From positions 1,073,417 to 1,137,416 of the forward strand of contig NZ_FYDD01000004.1 in the NCBI RefSeq assembly GCF_900186585.1: a stretch of DNA of 64,000 nt, written 5' to 3'. This document shows, in pieces, positions 15,809 to 24,038 of the stretch (its first letter is position 1; every line of letters starts with the position of its first letter). The notes beneath the pieces are model-generated. The model was given only the letters and a program-made list of their open reading frames with translations, searched no databases and was not told the origin of the DNA. The DNA comes from Massiliimalia timonensis. Lineage in GTDB: Bacteria > Bacillota > Clostridia > Oscillospirales > Ruminococcaceae. The translations under genes were made by a program, and so were the position numbers.

Positions 15809-17203
15809 ATGAACAAAGAGCCGATGGAACATGGCATGAGCTTTGGAGTGTCGCCTGACCCAGAGGAAGGGAAGGAGACCCGGCAGGAAGAACATCCGCT
15901 TATTGAAGAAGCTCCTGTATTGGGGGAACAAGCGCCTGAAGATCAGCCGCTTGCAGAGGAACCCCCTGTTGCTTCAGCCCAGCCTCAGGAAGAAAAATTT
16001 GTGATCAACCTTCCTGACGAGGCTTGGGAGGAATTCGGTGACCCTGAACTGGACCAGGGTACATATGAAGAACCGCAGCCAGCCTTGGAGCCAGAACCCA
16101 AAAAGAAACGGAAACGGCCCAAACGAAAAGTGGTAAAGGAAAAAATTTCTCCGGTGCGTATGGTGATCAAAATCGTCATAGCGCTGATCGTTTTGGGGAT
16201 CGCCGTTGCTGTTGCGACAGTAGGCGTACTGGTGATCAAAGACGTGATGGGCTTTAAAGACGGGGACGAAGTGATTGAGATCAGCATCGAGCCTGATGAA
16301 ACGGTAACGGCCGTCGCCAATAAGATGGAGGAAGCCGGCGTGATTGACTCGGCATTCGTATTCCGTGCTTATGTCCGCTATGCTACCGATGGGATCCAGG
16401 TCAATTTTGGAAAGTATGCTCTGAAGCCTTCTATGTCTTATTCAGATATCATTAACACGCTTCAGGAATACTCTGACCAGAGTTCCGTTACAAAACGTAT
16501 CACCATTAAAGAGGGAGCCACTGTGGAAGAGATCGCCCAGATCATGCAGGACAACGCAATCTGTACCAAAGAGGCGTTTATTGACGAAGTAAACAATGGT
16601 GAATTTAAAGCTAGCTTTGTACAGGCGTTAGACGAAACAAAAGACATGCGCCCATATCGTTTGGAAGGGTACCTGTTCCCGGATACAAACGATTATTATA
16701 TCGGCTCTGACGCGCATGACGTTGTTTCTAAGATGCTGGTAAACTTTGATAAGCGGTTCACTTCGGATATGCGTCAGCTTGCCAAGCAAAAGGGGTATAC
16801 GATCGATGAGATCATGACGATGGCTTCCATTGTTCAGGCGGAAGCTACCCCGGAAGAAATGGCGAATGTTGCAGGCGTATACTGGAACCGTTTGAACTCT
16901 CCTTCCAAATTCCCGAAGATGCAGTCAGACCCGACGACACTGTACGCGGAACATGTATTAAAACCGTTAAAAGTGTCCCAGGAGATTTTGGATGGGTACA
17001 ACACCTACGCGACGGAAGGCCTGCCGACCGGGCCGATCAACAATCCGGGTGCAGAAGCAATCGAAGCGGTGCTGAATCCAAGCAATACTGACGCGTACTT
17101 CTTCCTGAGTACCAAGGATGGCTCCGAATTCTACTACGCAGAAACCTATGAAGAACACAAACAGAACATTAAAAAAGCGGGCTTAGATGAAAGCTTAGGA
17201 TAA
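15809..17203 (+). CDS. mltG: Endolytic transglycosylase MltG
   Basis: A 464-residue single-pass membrane enzyme that cleaves nascent peptidoglycan strands. I chose the ATG at 15809 because GGAGG lies seven bases upstream; a TTG at 15782 extends the frame without such a site. Residues 1-110 are an acidic, Pro/Glu-rich cytoplasmic tail followed by KKKRKRPKRK, then the membrane helix around IVIALIVLGIAVAVATVGV. A LysM-like part precedes the YceG domain, with RLEGYLFPDTNDY and the catalytic-region motif ASIVQAEAT (the second acidic residue of the usual VEKE is kept). YWNRL and SDPTT complete the active cleft. It lies next to a U32 gene, as yrrL does in Bacillus. Confidence 0.92.
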   Translation: MNKEPMEHGMSFGVSPDPEEGKETRQEEHPLIEEAPVLGEQAPEDQPLAEEPPVASAQPQEEKFVINLPDEAWEEFGDPELDQGTYEEPQPALEPEPKKKRKRPKRKVVKEKISPVRMVIKIVIALIVLGIAVAVATVGVLVIKDVMGFKDGDEVIEISIEPDETVTAVANKMEEAGVIDSAFVFRAYVRYATDGIQVNFGKYALKPSMSYSDIINTLQEYSDQSSVTKRITIKEGATVEEIAQIMQDNAICTKEAFIDEVNNGEFKASFVQALDETKDMRPYRLEGYLFPDTNDYYIGSDAHDVVSKMLVNFDKRFTSDMRQLAKQKGYTIDEIMTMASIVQAEATPEEMANVAGVYWNRLNSPSKFPKMQSDPTTLYAEHVLKPLKVSQEILDGYNTYATEGLPTGPINNPGAEAIEAVLNPSNTDAYFFLSTKDGSEFYYAETYEEHKQNIKKAGLDESLG

Positions 17204-17211
17204 CGGTCAAA

Positions 17212-17248
17212 AAAGGGGCGGCAGGAATACCGCCCCTTTCTACCGTCT
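17212..17248 (+). terminator. Probable terminator after mltG
   Basis: Ten-base-pair stem AAAGGGGCGG/CCGCCCCTTT followed by a weak T-rich tail. It may only attenuate transcription into the U32 gene. Confidence 0.6.
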
Positions 17249-17277
17249 TATTTGGAAATACATAAAGGAGGAGCGAA

Positions 17278-18498
17278 ATGGAGATCGTCAAACCGGAAGT
17301 ATTAGCGCCGGCGGGGGACTTTGAACGGCTGTGCAGTGCGGTACAGTACGGCGCGGACGCAGTATATCTGGGCGGAAAATCCTTTGGGATGCGGGCCGCC
17401 CCCGCCAATTTTGATGAAGATGAGTTAAAACAGGCTGTGGAGTATGCGCACGAGCATGGGGTAAAAGTTTACCTTACCTGCAATACTCTGCCAAGAAACG
17501 ATGAGATCGAAGCGTTTCCGGGATATATCCGGTATGCTGCGCAGATCGGGGTAGATGCCTGTATTGCCAATGACATCGGGGTCTTTATGATGATCCGGGA
17601 ACATGCCCCGGACATGGAGATCCATGTGTCCACACAGGCTGGCATCATGAACTATCAGACAGCCCGTGCATTTTATGACCTGGGCGCAAAACGGGTGGTG
17701 CTGGCAAGGGAATTATCCTTAAAAGAGATTGCCGAAATTCGGGAAAAAACACCGAAAGATCTGGAAATCGAGGTGTTTGTTCACGGGGCTATGTGCATGT
17801 CCGTATCCGGACGTTGTTTGATTTCCAATTATCTGGTCGACCGGGATGCGAACCGGGGAGAATGCGCGCAGCCTTGCCGTTGGGGGTATTACTTGGTGGA
17901 GGAAAAACGCCCGAACGATTATTATCCGGTTTTTGAGGACGAAAAAGGCTCTTATATTTTAAACGCAAAGGACCTGTGCATGATCGAGTATATTGACAAG
18001 CTTGTGGAAGCAGGGGTAACCAGTTTAAAGATCGAGGGGCGGGCAAAATCCGCTTATTATGTATCGGTGATCGCCAATGCCTATCGCTGCGCAGTAGACC
18101 AGTATTGGAACGACCCGCGTCATTTCAAGCTGGAGCCATGGCTTTCAGAGGAAGTCCGCAAGGTAAGCCACAGGCGTTATTCGACCGGATTTTATTTTGG
18201 AAAGCCGGACCAGTATTATGAAAACGGGGGCTATCTGCGGGAATTTGACGTGGTGGCCGTTGTAGACCGATGTGAGGGCGGCTGGTTATACGGCACCCAA
18301 AAAAACAAGTTTTCGGCTGGCGACGAGGTAGAGATTCTGGCCCCAAAACAAAAGCCGGTGGCTCTGACCATTGGGGAGATGCAGGATGAAGCAGGCGTTT
18401 CGATCAGCAGCGCCCCGCATCCGCATATGAGATTCAAATTAAAGACAGACCTTGTTTTCCCGGCAGGTTCTATGATCCGCAAGGGAAGAGAGCTTTAA
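17278..18498 (+). CDS. U32 peptidase-family protein, likely tRNA hydroxylation factor (TrhP-like)
   Basis: A 406-residue protein with the U32 signature ECAQPCRWGYYLVEE preceded by EVFVHGAMCMSVSGRC and the N-terminal PEVLAPAGDFERL and GADAVYLGG. The conserved cysteines of MCMSVSGRC and ECAQPC may bind an iron-sulfur cluster. In Bacillus the homologs YrrN/YrrO (TrhP), encoded just after mltG, take part in 5-hydroxyuridine formation at tRNA wobble U34; the synteny here supports the same role, though the single gene could also be another U32 subfamily. The ribosome binding site is AAAGGAGG. Confidence 0.85.
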   Translation: MEIVKPEVLAPAGDFERLCSAVQYGADAVYLGGKSFGMRAAPANFDEDELKQAVEYAHEHGVKVYLTCNTLPRNDEIEAFPGYIRYAAQIGVDACIANDIGVFMMIREHAPDMEIHVSTQAGIMNYQTARAFYDLGAKRVVLARELSLKEIAEIREKTPKDLEIEVFVHGAMCMSVSGRCLISNYLVDRDANRGECAQPCRWGYYLVEEKRPNDYYPVFEDEKGSYILNAKDLCMIEYIDKLVEAGVTSLKIEGRAKSAYYVSVIANAYRCAVDQYWNDPRHFKLEPWLSEEVRKVSHRRYSTGFYFGKPDQYYENGGYLREFDVVAVVDRCEGGWLYGTQKNKFSAGDEVEILAPKQKPVALTIGEMQDEAGVSISSAPHPHMRFKLKTDLVFPAGSMIRKGREL

Positions 18499-18510
18499 GA
18501 GGTGAGAAAG

Positions 18511-19152
18511 ATGAAGATTATCAAAAAACCGGTCGGGCTGCTGGCGGCAAACTGCTACCTTTTGGTTTCCGAACAGGAGAACGCCGCGGTGATCGACCCT
18601 GGCGGGGATGCAGACGTGATCATGGACCTGCTGCGGGAACACAAATTAAGCCTTGCGATGATTTTGCTGACGCACGGGCATTTTGATCATATTGGCGGCC
18701 TGTTCGGGCTTCACAATGCCTTTCCCGGCGTGCCTGTTTATATCCAGCAGGCTGACGGCGAGATGCTGACCGATCCCGTGAAAAATCTGAGCGCCGACTT
18801 AGGGATGCCTTATTCCCCGATACGGGATTTTATCCCCTTAGCCGATGGGGACACCTTGACGCTAGACGAACTGACGATCCGGCTGATGCATGTTCCGGGG
18901 CACTCTAAAGGCTCCAGCGTTTATTTAGTTGGGGAGGCGATGTTTAGCGGGGATACCCTGTTCCGCGGCAGTATTGGCCGGCACGACCTTTACGGCGGAG
19001 ATTACCAGACCATTGTGCGTTCCTTGTCCCGTCTTGCCGCATTAGATGGAGATTACACGGTTTATCCGGGCCATGGTGAGGACACGACCTTGGGGTATGA
19101 ACGCCGGACTAATCCGTATTTGGGAATGATGAGCTATGACGATTATCTGTAA
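18511..19152 (+). CDS. MBL-fold metallo-hydrolase (glyoxalase II-like)
   Basis: A 213-residue hydrolase. THGHFDHIGG is the HxHxDH metal motif; VPGHSKGS, FSGDTLF and the C-terminal VYPGHGEDT supply the remaining His/Asp ligands. Usual substrates are thioesters such as S-lactoylglutathione analogs or bacillithiol/CoA conjugates; no specificity residue can be named. I chose the ATG at 18511 (AGAGGTG six bases upstream) over the GTG at 18502. It overlaps the start of hemZ by 17 bases. Confidence 0.9.
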   Translation: MKIIKKPVGLLAANCYLLVSEQENAAVIDPGGDADVIMDLLREHKLSLAMILLTHGHFDHIGGLFGLHNAFPGVPVYIQQADGEMLTDPVKNLSADLGMPYSPIRDFIPLADGDTLTLDELTIRLMHVPGHSKGSSVYLVGEAMFSGDTLFRGSIGRHDLYGGDYQTIVRSLSRLAALDGDYTVYPGHGEDTTLGYERRTNPYLGMMSYDDYL

Positions 19153-20617
19153 CCAGCACAAATTCCAGTATGAGGTGGAATGCGTCTGCAAGATGTTTTT
19201 CCCCTGTACCCGTTTCGGGCACGAATATGACAGCACGGATTTTGACCGGGACGATATCCTGATCACCCGGCAAAAGCAAGGAAATACACACACCTATCTG
19301 CTGGTGATCTTTAAATGGAACGGGAAACTGTACCGCGCCCATAAGGTCGTGGAAAACCAAAGAGCCCAAAAACAGCATTGCGAGGAACAGCTTTGTACGG
19401 CTTTGTACGAGGTTTTGACCAAAGCTACCGGGCTTCAAGTCCAATGGGGCATCATGACCGGCGTGCGGCCCGCGAAATATATGACCTATCTGATGAAACG
19501 GGGTAAAAGTATGCCGCAGATCCGGCGGGAGTTCCGGGATCGGTATCTGGTGTCTGACCAGAAGATCGACCTAGTGGAACGGACTGCAAAAAATCAATTT
19601 GAAATCATCGGCTCCTCCCGGGAAAATTCTTACAGCCTATATATTTCCATCCCGTTTTGCCCGTCCCGGTGCAACTACTGCTCGTTTGTGTCCAGTTCGA
19701 TCGCGGGGGCAAAGGCGCGCAATTTGATACAGCCGTATGTAGAGCACCTTTGCAGAGAGCTTGCCTATATTGCTGAACAGGCGAAGGCACTGGGGCTGCG
19801 TTTAGAGAGCATTTATATTGGCGGGGGAACGCCGACCACCTTTTCCGCAGAACAGCTTAAACAGCTTACTGACGCAGTGCGGGAGTACTTTTTGTGCGAT
19901 ACGGTGCGGGAATACACCATTGAAGCGGGGCGAGCGGACACCATTACCGAAGAAAAATTACAGGTGATCCTGCGTTCCGGCGCAACACGGATCAGCATCA
20001 ATCCCCAAACCTTTCACGATGAAGTTCTGCGGGGAATTGGGCGGAAACATACGGCGCAGCAGGTCATCGACTGTTACCGGCTTGCGAAAAAATTGGGTTT
20101 TACGGATATTAACATGGATCTGATCGCAGGGCTTCCGGGCGATACGCTGGAAAGCTTTCAGCGCACTATTGATACCGCGATCGGCCTAGACCCAACCAAT
20201 ATCACCGTTCATGCGTTGTCGGTGAAGCGGTCCTCCTCCCTTTATACGGTCAATGGTCTGGATGAAAGCCTGAAACAGGCGCAGACAGTGAAGATGGTGG
20301 ACTATGCCTACCGTGCGCTCACCAAGCAGGGATATGAGCCTTATTATATGTACCGCCAAAAGAATACGTTGCAGAACTTGGAAAATGTGGGATACTGCAA
20401 GCAAGGGTATGAGGGGCTTTATAACATCTTTATTATGGAGGAGCTCCATACCATTTTGGCCGCTGGAGCAGGCGGGGTCAGCAAATTGATCCGCCCGGGC
20501 TGTGACAAGGTGCAGCGGATTTTTAATTTTAAATATCCGTTTGAATATTTAAAGGATTTTGATGAGATTCTAAAGAGGAAAGACGCTATTTCTGAATTTT
20601 ATGGGCAAATTTTATAA
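19136..20617 (+). CDS. hemZ: Oxygen-independent coproporphyrinogen III oxidase-type radical SAM enzyme HemZ
   Basis: A 493-residue radical SAM enzyme. PFCPSRCNYCSF holds the Cx3Cx2C cluster motif and ESIYIGGGTPTTFS is the GGTP glycine motif of HemN-type proteins; DINMDLIAGLPGD follows. The N-terminal 160 residues, including TGVRPAKYM, are the HemZ-specific extension. Members oxidise coproporphyrinogen III in anaerobes, although some HemN-like proteins are heme chaperones. The gene is coupled to the MBL hydrolase and is far from the cobalamin cluster; no other heme gene is nearby. Confidence 0.9.
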   Translation: MTIICNQHKFQYEVECVCKMFFPCTRFGHEYDSTDFDRDDILITRQKQGNTHTYLLVIFKWNGKLYRAHKVVENQRAQKQHCEEQLCTALYEVLTKATGLQVQWGIMTGVRPAKYMTYLMKRGKSMPQIRREFRDRYLVSDQKIDLVERTAKNQFEIIGSSRENSYSLYISIPFCPSRCNYCSFVSSSIAGAKARNLIQPYVEHLCRELAYIAEQAKALGLRLESIYIGGGTPTTFSAEQLKQLTDAVREYFLCDTVREYTIEAGRADTITEEKLQVILRSGATRISINPQTFHDEVLRGIGRKHTAQQVIDCYRLAKKLGFTDINMDLIAGLPGDTLESFQRTIDTAIGLDPTNITVHALSVKRSSSLYTVNGLDESLKQAQTVKMVDYAYRALTKQGYEPYYMYRQKNTLQNLENVGYCKQGYEGLYNIFIMEELHTILAAGAGGVSKLIRPGCDKVQRIFNFKYPFEYLKDFDEILKRKDAISEFYGQIL

Positions 20618-20623
20618 TATTCG

Positions 20624-20652
20624 TTGAATTTCTGAAGAAGATTGATTATAAT
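20624..20652 (+). promoter_or_regulatory. Promoter of the zinc-ribbon gene
   Basis: TTGAAT, a 17-base spacer and TATAAT, 34 bases upstream of the start codon at 20686. Confidence 0.7.
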
Positions 20653-20685
20653 ATGATATAGAGTATCTCGAAAGGTGGTTTCGCC

Positions 20686-21105
20686 ATGAATATGGACGAT
20701 GTTTTTGAAAAAGCAAGGGTCGCTATGAATGCGGCGGCACAAAAAACAGAAGAAGTGGTAGCGGTTTCCAAATTGAAACTGGAAGCTGTGAAAGTAAATA
20801 ATGAGATCAAAGGAATGTACGAAAAGCTGGGCCGGGAAGTTTACCGTGCCAAGGATCAAAAACCGCACGAGGATGTAGTTCATTCCCTGTGCGAAGAGAT
20901 CGACGAGCTGCGTGCAAAGCTGGAAGCGTTAGACCGGGAAATGGCAGAACTGAAAAAGGTCGTGTCTTGTCCATCCTGCGGGCAGAAGAATCCAAAGGAA
21001 AACTATTATTGCATGAAATGCGGCGCGCAGCTAAAAGAAACGACTGGTTTTGACGCGGAGGTTGCAGGGGAAGAAGCCCAGCAGGAAACAGCGGAAAACG
21101 ATTAG
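20686..21105 (+). CDS. Coiled-coil zinc-ribbon protein
   Basis: A 139-residue cytoplasmic protein. Residues 1-95 form a long charged helix or coiled coil (for example EEIDELRAKLEALDREMAEL). The C-terminal CPSCGQKNPKENYYCMKCG is a double CxxC zinc ribbon. No enzymatic motif is present; such proteins occur widely in clostridia with unknown role. It has its own promoter (20624-20652) and terminator (21115-21146), so it is monocistronic. Confidence 0.78.
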   Translation: MNMDDVFEKARVAMNAAAQKTEEVVAVSKLKLEAVKVNNEIKGMYEKLGREVYRAKDQKPHEDVVHSLCEEIDELRAKLEALDREMAELKKVVSCPSCGQKNPKENYYCMKCGAQLKETTGFDAEVAGEEAQQETAEND

Positions 21106-21114
21106 CTTAGAATA

Positions 21115-21146
21115 AAAAACGGTTGGATAGCACCCAACCGTTTTTT
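21115..21146 (+). terminator. Intrinsic terminator
   Basis: Stem AACGGTTGG/CCAACCGTT followed by TTTTTT, eleven bases after the zinc-ribbon gene's stop. Confidence 0.9.
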
Positions 21147-21286
21147 ACATGACCAGTTTTTTGGATAGAAAAAGGGTTCTTGTCCAGCAAAAACAACAGG
21201 AAAGCTTATAAAAAACAAGTTGCAAATACAATCCATCAGCGATAAAATAGCAGATAGGGACAGAGAAAATGTTTGGAGGAATTGTG

Positions 21287-21757
21287 ATGAAGACAATTTG
21301 CGGATTGGATTGCTGTGGTGCGTGTGACAGAAAAGAAGCTTGCGGTGGCTGCCTGAAAACAAACGGCCGCCCTTTTGGAGGGACATGCGTTGCCGCCGAA
21401 TGGATGAAAAAAGGCGGAAAAGATGAGTTCCTGCGTTTAAAAAATAACCTGATCGACGAAATCAATTCTCTTGGTATCGAAAACTTACAAATCGCAGATC
21501 TGAATTTGCTCAACGGCTTTTATGTGAATTTAGAGTTTACGCTTCCAAGCGGACAGTCTGTAAAATTTTTGGAGGACAAGAATATATACTGGGGAAACCA
21601 AGTGGAAATACCTGAAAGCGACAGGTGCTATGGGCTTGTGGCTGACGACAGCTTTCTTTTGGTGTGCGAATATGGCTGCGGCGGGGCTGACCCGCAGATC
21701 GTCATGTTTCAGAGAAGACAAGCCGGCACAGAAATAAAAAAGCAAAACCTCGTCTGA
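21287..21757 (+). CDS. DUF3795 family cysteine-rich protein
   Basis: A 156-residue protein; the ATG at 21287 is chosen because TTGGAGGAA lies seven bases upstream. The N-terminus ICGLDCCGACDRKEACGGC has six cysteines, the pattern of DUF3795 proteins, which may bind a metal or an iron-sulfur cluster. A further CEYGCGG lies near the C-terminus. The middle (LEFTLPSGQSVKFLEDKNI) looks like a small beta domain. Function unknown. It ends in a bidirectional terminator shared with the dehydratase on the other strand. Confidence 0.7.
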   Translation: MKTICGLDCCGACDRKEACGGCLKTNGRPFGGTCVAAEWMKKGGKDEFLRLKNNLIDEINSLGIENLQIADLNLLNGFYVNLEFTLPSGQSVKFLEDKNIYWGNQVEIPESDRCYGLVADDSFLLVCEYGCGGADPQIVMFQRRQAGTEIKKQNLV

Positions 21758-21771
21758 GGTTTTGCTTTTTT
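21736..21771. terminator. Bidirectional terminator between DUF3795 and uxaA-like genes
   Basis: AAAAAGCAAAACCTC-gtct-GAGGTTTTGCTTTTT, A-rich on one flank and T-rich on the other, between convergent genes. Confidence 0.88.
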
Positions 21772-21809
21772 ATTTCTGATTTTTCAAAGTTTGTCTTTTT
21801 AGATGGGCT

Positions 21810-22979
21810 TTACACATAATTGCACACACGGGCGATCGCAATCTCAATAAACCCAAGGGCCTCCGCGCGGCTCAATTTTCCGTTCGCAGTTTGCAGGACC
21901 AGTTCAAAAAGCTCGTCTGTCAGCTTTGGCATGGAACCGGGCTGATAAATGACCGGGCTTGCATCGAAATCAAGATTGTCCCGCATGGTTTCAAAAGTCA
22001 ATTTGTTCCCGGTGATTTTTAGGACAGGGGCAATGGGGTTACCAGTCGGGGTGCCCCGGCCGGTGGTAAACAGAACGATCTGCGCGCCGCCTGCGATCAT
22101 GCCGGCCACGGAGGAAGGGTCGTTTCCGGGTGTATCCATGATAACCAGCCCTTTGTCATGAAGCTGTTGAGCATAGTCATATACTGCCACAATGGGGCGG
22201 TGGCCGCCCTTGTGGATGCATCCCAAGGATTTTTCTTCCAGCGTTGTGATTCCGCCGGCCATGTTGCCGGGAGACGGGTTTCCATGGCGCACCTCTTCGC
22301 CCACCATATGTAAAGCTTCTTCGTACCGGTGGACGATCTCAAAAATCCGTGACCGGACCATTTCATTGACAGCCCGGCGCGCAAGGATATGCTCGGCACC
22401 GATAAATTCGGTCGTTTCACTTAAAATAGAGGTGCCGCCCAAATCTACAATGAGGTCGCTTAAACACCCCACTAACGGATTCGCCGCTAGGCCGCTGGTG
22501 GGATCAGAGCCGCCGCATTCGGTTCCGATGATTAGCTCAGATACCGGAAAGGGCTGGCGCTGCTGCATACTGGCGGCTTCGGCCAGCTCGCTGGCATAGC
22601 GGACGGCCTGTTCCACTGCCTTTAAAGTACCGCCCGCCTGTTGGATCACCACCTGCCGGAACGGTTTATTGGTACGTTTTTGAATGGCTTCTGTCACCAG
22701 ATCCATCTGGCAGTTTTCACACCCCAGAGAAATGATAACAGTACCGTAAATATTGGGATTGGCGGCAAAGCCCGCCATAATGTCCATGGTCCATTGCTGG
22801 TCCGCCCCTACCTGGGAACAGCCGTTTTGGTTGTGGAAGGTCACGGCTCCCTGTACCTGGCGGGCTACTAGGCTGGCGGTGTCGGAGGCGCAGATGCTCG
22901 CGGGCAAGATCAGGATATGGTTGCGGATCCCAACGCGGCCATCCGGGCGCGCAAATCCTAAGAATGTCTGCTTACTCAC
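21810..22979 (-). CDS. UxaA-family (altronate/galactarate-type) dehydratase, large subunit
   Basis: A 389-residue iron-dependent hydro-lyase domain. Recognised stretches: FARPDGRVGIRNHILILP at the N-terminus, HNQNGCSQVG, SLGCENCQMD, IGTECGGSDPTSG and TTGRGTPTGNPIAPVLK; the cysteines are candidate metal ligands. The small SAF domain that starts the classical protein is encoded separately by the gene upstream, and the two overlap (ATGA). The substrate could be altronate, galactarate or a related sugar acid; no other uronate gene is nearby, so the specific reaction is open. Confidence 0.85.
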   Translation of the reverse strand: MSKQTFLGFARPDGRVGIRNHILILPASICASDTASLVARQVQGAVTFHNQNGCSQVGADQQWTMDIMAGFAANPNIYGTVIISLGCENCQMDLVTEAIQKRTNKPFRQVVIQQAGGTLKAVEQAVRYASELAEAASMQQRQPFPVSELIIGTECGGSDPTSGLAANPLVGCLSDLIVDLGGTSILSETTEFIGAEHILARRAVNEMVRSRIFEIVHRYEEALHMVGEEVRHGNPSPGNMAGGITTLEEKSLGCIHKGGHRPIVAVYDYAQQLHDKGLVIMDTPGNDPSSVAGMIAGGAQIVLFTTGRGTPTGNPIAPVLKITGNKLTFETMRDNLDFDASPVIYQPGSMPKLTDELFELVLQTANGKLSRAEALGFIEIAIARVCNYV

Positions 22980-23275
22980 AGGCTTTCCTCCTTTTCCAGA
23001 TTTTCACGCACACTTGCTACGTTATGTACATGGACGTGCTCTCCGGTTAAAATATCCCGGCTGGCTTCCCCGATATGTTCCCCGTATTTAATGATTTTAG
23101 AACCGCAAGGAATATCACAGACAGCAAATTTGTGGTAGATGGCAATGTCCTCGCGCACATTCACAGCGCGCTGTTTCCCATCTGGATAACAGAAAGACGC
23201 CCGCACTCCTGCCGGAATCGGTTCAATGGCTACGGCAACATTATCTTTTGCCTCAATGATAACAGCATTATCCAT
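22976..23275 (-). CDS. UxaA-family dehydratase small (SAF domain) subunit
   Basis: A 99-residue SAF-domain protein equal to the N-terminal part of UxaA/GarD. IYHKFAVCDIPCGSKIIKYGE and the final LTGEHVHVHNVAS are typical. The start ATG at 23275 has AAAGGAT nine bases upstream; a longer frame to 23323 lacks this. The stop overlaps the large-subunit start, so the two form a heteromeric enzyme. A TATAAT at 23312-23317 upstream is probably the promoter. Confidence 0.83.
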   Translation of the reverse strand: MDNAVIIEAKDNVAVAIEPIPAGVRASFCYPDGKQRAVNVREDIAIYHKFAVCDIPCGSKIIKYGEHIGEASRDILTGEHVHVHNVASVRENLEKEESL

Positions 23276-23328
23276 AAGTTTCAGATCCTTTCTTAAAAGG
23301 GCTATGGTTGCATTATAGCACAAGGGTC

Positions 23329-23360
23329 AAAAAAACGCCATGAATTTCATGGCGTTTTTT
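23329..23360. terminator. Terminator after the panT-like gene (symmetrical)
   Basis: AAAAAACGCCATGAA / TTTCATGGCGTTTTTT, directly behind the stop codon at 23362 on the minus strand. Confidence 0.88.
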
Positions 23361-23361
23361 C

Positions 23362-23994
23362 TTATCTTTTTTTATTTAATATCGTAAGCAGGGGGCGGGC
23401 GACAAAGGTTGCGATCAAAGCTGCGACAACCGCCTCAATCACCCCGTTGAGTGCGATCACCCCGCCGATTACTGTGAGCAAGGTGTCAAAAGCGATCTCT
23501 TTTGCGGCAGCATACTGCTGTCCAAAGAAAATATAAATCCCAAACATCACCAAAATGGTGTTTACCATAGATCCGGCGATCCCAGAGATGACACAGGCGA
23601 GCACTTTTGTGCGGTCCCACTTTTGGATCCATTGAAACAGCAGTCCTGCCACAACGCCAATCAAAATACGCGGTACAAAACAGATGACCAAACTCCAGAA
23701 GTTTCCATGGGTATCGCCGAGCTGGTAAAACGGGGTAAATACAAAAGCTGTGATACCGCCGTTAATGGTGTTGGTCACCAGGCTGGTAAGACCGAATACG
23801 AATCCTAAAAAGGCACCCGCCTTTGGCCCCATTAAAATCGCCCCAATAATGACGGGGATATGGATCGTAGTGGCCCGAATGGTCGGTGTGATAGGGATAT
23901 ATCCCAAAAACGGGATCATCGCCATGACGACCATGATCGCGGTCAGCAGAGCTAGCTGGACCATCGTGATGGTTTTGGTGGATTGATTTGACAT
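23362..23994 (-). CDS. ECF transporter S component, likely pantothenate-specific (PanT-like)
   Basis: A 210-residue membrane protein with about six helices. It is the substrate-binding subunit of an energy-coupling factor vitamin transporter that uses a shared ATPase module encoded elsewhere. The segment TTIHIPVIIGAILMGPKAG after the first helix is typical of the pantothenate/riboflavin-like group. The gene is 44 bases downstream of a CoaX homolog in the same transcript, which favours pantothenate as substrate. Specificity is inferred mainly from context. Confidence 0.78.
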   Translation of the reverse strand: MSNQSTKTITMVQLALLTAIMVVMAMIPFLGYIPITPTIRATTIHIPVIIGAILMGPKAGAFLGFVFGLTSLVTNTINGGITAFVFTPFYQLGDTHGNFWSLVICFVPRILIGVVAGLLFQWIQKWDRTKVLACVISGIAGSMVNTILVMFGIYIFFGQQYAAAKEIAFDTLLTVIGGVIALNGVIEAVVAALIATFVARPLLTILNKKR

Positions 23995-24038
23995 AAAAAA
24001 ACCTCCTGCTGCTGCTCCGTATTCGGATGCAGTGCAAA

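Noticed and set aside
23280..23330. A full sigma-A promoter for the uxaA-like pair
   Set aside because: A TATAAT is present at 23312-23317, but no acceptable -35 box lies at the proper distance, so it was mentioned only in the gene entry.
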